NCBI GenBank assembly: GCA_013054445.1
Contig: JAAMPI010000551.1
Location: forward strand, 1 to 32,512
Length of the DNA: 32,512 bases
Origin: Cudoniella acicularis
Lineage: Eukaryota; Ascomycota; Leotiomycetes; Helotiales; Helotiaceae
Direction of reading: 5' to 3'
Part shown: positions 29,991 to 32,512 of the stretch, piece after piece
How positions within the stretch are numbered: the stretch's first letter is position 1
How the letters are laid out: every line of letters begins with the position of its first letter
Made by a program: the position numbers and the translations under genes
The notes under the pieces: generated by a model
The model's input: the letters and a program-made list of their open reading frames with translations, nothing else
Told to the model about the DNA's origin: nothing
Database searches by the model: none

Positions 29991-31131
29991 ATGTTAATTG
30001 GTCTTTGTGGAGGTATATGTGCTGGAAAGCGGACGGTTGCGAATTATCTGCAAGAACACCATGGATTTACACACCTCTACCTTCGGGAGGAGAATATAAA
30101 TGGCAGCACGGGGATCATCTCGAATGGTACAGAACACATCGCGAAGGAAAATGATCTGCCGACGCGGATTATACCAAAATATAACGGCAGTGTCTACCAA
30201 ACACCGAGTTCATCCAAAGAATACACCTTCAACACCACCGAGGATCTTCTGGACTTCGTTACGAAGCGATGGCGGGAACGTTGGGTCACAACTGATATAC
30301 ACACCGAGTCAATTCTCGATAAGCTTCTTCGTCGGCCATTCTTCATCCTAGTCAGCGTCGATGCACCTGTCAGTGTTCGTTGGAAGCGTTGCCAGGCCCG
30401 AACCCAAAAGTCCTCTACTGAAAATATCTCCCTCGAGGAGTTCCTCTTGAAATCCGATGAGCACCTTTACAGCCCAGAGTCTGGACTTCTTCCTCTGATA
30501 TCTCGAGCGACTATTCGATTACTGAATACTTCCAGTAATTTGGCACATCTTTACGCAACACTTGGAAAACTCGATTTGACGAACGAGGATCGACTACGGC
30601 CCAGTTGGGACCAGTATTTTATGCAATTGGCGTCTCTGGCGGCACAGAGAAGCAATTGTATGAAACGCAGAGTTGGCTGTGTTCTTGTAAGGGAAAAGCG
30701 TGTCATCAGTACTGGTTACAATGGTACTCCGCGTGGATTGAAGAATTGCGGAGAAGGTGGATGCCCTCGATGCAATGAGGGTTTGGGATCTGGAGTTGGC
30801 CTTGGGACATGTCTGTGCATTCACGCAGAAGAAAATGCATTACTGGAAGCAGGAAGAGAGAGGATTAGGGAAGGCGCCATTCTATACTGCGATACATGTC
30901 CATGCTTGACTTGTAGCATCAAGATCGCGCAGGTAGGAATCAGTGAGGTTGTTTATAGTCAAGGGTATAGCATGGATGGGGAAACTGCGGACGTTTTCAA
31001 GCAAGCTGGCGTGCAATTGCGGCAATTTATTCCGGTTTGTTATATCTTTTCTTCCTTGGTACTCGTTCTCACTGATACGTTTTTAGCCTGCGAATGGTTT
31101 GATTCATTTGGAGAAACCTTCGTTCTACTAA
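29991..31131 (+). CDS. DCD1: Deoxycytidylate (dCMP) deaminase
   Basis: The enzyme deaminates dCMP to dUMP, feeding thymidylate synthesis. Exons are 29991-31034 and 31087-31131, with a 52-nt intron (donor GTTTGT), giving 362 residues. The first ~190 residues form the P-loop kinase-like domain found in fungal orthologs (GLCGGICAGKRTVANYL near the start), whose role is unclear. The deaminase domain follows: the zinc-binding, catalytic HAE is 278-280 and the two Cys ligands are in PCLTC (304-308). The extra CxxC/His elements near 253-276 match the structural zinc region of dCMP deaminases. The last exon supplies PANGLIHLEKPSFY. An in-frame ATG at 29922 would add 23 residues, but the chosen start directly precedes the conserved P-loop strand. 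Confidence 0.94.
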
Positions 31132-31813
31132 ATTCCGTCGAAAATAATACCCATCATTTCCCACAATTATTGACTGGACCGTAAGCACCACTTTTATGTT
31201 TGGATATTGAGCAAAACTTCAAGAATGAGATATGGTGTCCTTGTCTTTGGAAATGATTAATGCTCAGCGATCCTAATCGAAGAAAAAGTGGTGGTACATA
31301 ACTTCGAGTGCGTTTTAATTTATAAGATCTGGGAAATGCAATTAGTAGTTGATACCCAAGGCTAGAAAGATCAGTGTCTGCGGTTGTGACATTACATCTC
31401 AAGCAGCATGCATTTGGAACCGTCATCGAAACCTACTCTCGATATTAGGTAAGAGTTTGATTCACCATCATACTCCTTCAAGTTGGTTAGAGGCAGTCAC
31501 TTCAGTTGCAAATCTTCTTGGTGTTACGTTGTATTTGTAATGTCGCGGACTTAGAAAAAAATATATCCGTGCCAAGAGCATTTATTGACAATTTTCGCCT
31601 TCTCTTTACTCACTATAAGCATAACGCGAATTACTTTATTCTTTTGCATATAAAGCGCTCTTTCTTTCTATACCATCCTACAAACCATACCATCAAATTC
31701 AAACCTACTTATACCTAATTTCCAAAGTTTCACTCATCAACGTTCACCAAGAACCAGGTCCAACCCTCACTCACACCTATACATACCCCTTTTCATCTCA
31801 AAAACAAATCAAA
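31132..31813. other. Intergenic, AT-rich
   Basis: About 680 bases between the deaminase stop and the next start. The last 200 bases are a C/A/T-rich leader typical of a well-transcribed fungal gene. No other gene, tRNA or repeat was recognised. Confidence 0.4.
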
Positions 31814-32512
31814 ATGACAACCAACATTCTCGTCCTCGGCGCCGGCGAACTTGGCACCGCCATCCTAAACTCACTCGCCAACGTTGCACCCCCAAATACA
31901 TCAATAACAGCCTGCGTCCGCTCAACCATACCCTCCCTCCCTCCACGAATCTCCACTATCCAAGCAGATATTGCCGGCCTCCCCTTATCCTTACTAACCA
32001 CCCTCTTCGCATCCTACGACCTAATAATCAGCGCCCGGCTTCTCCGCCGGCCCTGGCGCCCAGCTCAAAATCACTCGCGCCGTCCTCGCCGCAGGCGTAA
32101 AACGATTCATCCCTTGGCAATTCGGTGTCGACTACGACATTGTCGGCCGTGGAAGCGCGCAGCCTGTTTGGGATGAGCAACTTGATGTTCGTGATTTACT
32201 GAGAGGGCAGAAGGGCACTGAGTGGGTTATTATTAGTACGGGCATGTTTACGAGTTTTCTTTTTGAGGAGGGGTNTNGGGTTGTGAGTGGATTTGGAAGT
32301 CAGCAGGTGACGGTGAGGGCACTAGGGGGGTGGGAGAATAAGGTGACGGTTACGACGCCCGTAGATATTGGGAGGGTGGTTGCGGAGGTTGTGTTTATGG
32401 GGGAGCCGAGGGTGAGGAATGAGATTGTTTTTACGGCGGGTGAGACCATTACCTATGGGAGGTTCGCAGAGGTTGTGGAGGGGTTTTTGGAGGGGAAGGC
32501 GGTGGTTAGGAA
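31814..32512 (+). CDS. NmrA/isoflavone-reductase-like NAD(P)-binding protein, 3' partial, frameshifted
   Basis: This is a short-chain dehydrogenase-related protein of the NmrA/isoflavone reductase group; the substrate is unknown. The start ATG 31814 leads directly into TTNILVLGAGELGTAI, the Rossmann G-x-G-x-x-G loop. The family reading holds to DLIISA near 32035. There it moves to another frame, which continues GFSAGPGAQ, then VKRFIPWQFGVDYD, GRGSAQPVWDEQLDVRDLL, and later STGMFTSFLFEEG to the window edge. The change at GCCCGGC is an indel of one or two bases, not an intron, since both sides abut exactly. Two N bases near 32275-32277 show poor sequence here, so the shift is probably an assembly error. 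As written, the frame stops at 32176. The C-terminal part lies outside the window. Confidence 0.85.

Noticed and set aside
1..32512. Secondary-metabolite cluster, CRISPR array, tRNA/rRNA genes, complete transposon or virus-derived gene
   Set aside because: None was found. The genes are unrelated housekeeping or single-copy genes, and no tRNA-like cloverleaf, array or transposase/reverse-transcriptase sequence was recognised by eye.

Overview
The window is nuclear DNA of a filamentous ascomycete. Most genes are split by short introns (about 47-150 bases) with GTNNGT-type donors and CTAAC/CTGAC-like branch points. Every recognisable product (UvsD/Rad26-type ATRIP, Cds1, Crz1, Imp3, mitochondrial bS18, CIA84, Atg7, dCMP deaminase) is a fungal ortholog. 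The style of the F-box gene and of the PhyH and NmrA-like genes suggests a Leotiomycete, but that is inference.

Layout: 1-850 (-) 5' part of an ATRIP-like checkpoint gene; 1559-3114 (+) CDP-diacylglycerol synthase; 3655-5215 (+) secreted pepsin-fold protein with altered catalytic triads; 5743-6787 (+) broken F-box gene; 7615-9868 (-) Crz1 zinc-finger factor; 9869-13080 a 3.2 kb stretch without a convincing gene; 13081-14118 (+) flavodoxin-like quinone oxidoreductase with a possible readthrough tail to 14300; 14656-16002 (-) PhyH-type dioxygenase with a proposed 7-nt microexon; 16512-18086 (-) glutathione synthetase; 18882-20342 (-) secreted Cys/Thr-rich repeat protein; 21565-22361 (-) IMP3; 22551-23439 (+) mitochondrial ribosomal protein bS18; 24476-26880 (-) CIA84-like complex I assembly factor; 27329-29581 (-) ATG7; 29991-31131 (+) dCMP deaminase; 31814-end (+) NmrA/isoflavone-reductase-like gene, cut by the window edge.

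These are mostly unrelated housekeeping genes and do not form a cluster or pathway. Divergent pairs share promoters: ATRIP/CDS1, IMP3/bS18 and ATG7/dCMP deaminase. The quinone oxidoreductase and glutathione synthetase both belong to redox defence, but nothing shows they are co-regulated.

Two observations stand out. First, the quinone oxidoreductase reading frame ends at TGA-CTA-G, the classic readthrough context. It is followed in frame by 61 codons ending in a CaaX box, which suggests a soluble and a lipid-anchored form of one enzyme. Second, three introns in two unrelated genes are homologous to one another over much of their length, as expected of introner-like elements.

Sequence quality limits some calls. 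IMP3, which should be essential, the quinone oxidoreductase and the NmrA-like gene each carry a small frame-breaking indel, and two N bases occur near 32275. Single-base lesions here may be assembly errors. The F-box gene, with two nonsense codons plus a frameshift, looks genuinely degenerate.
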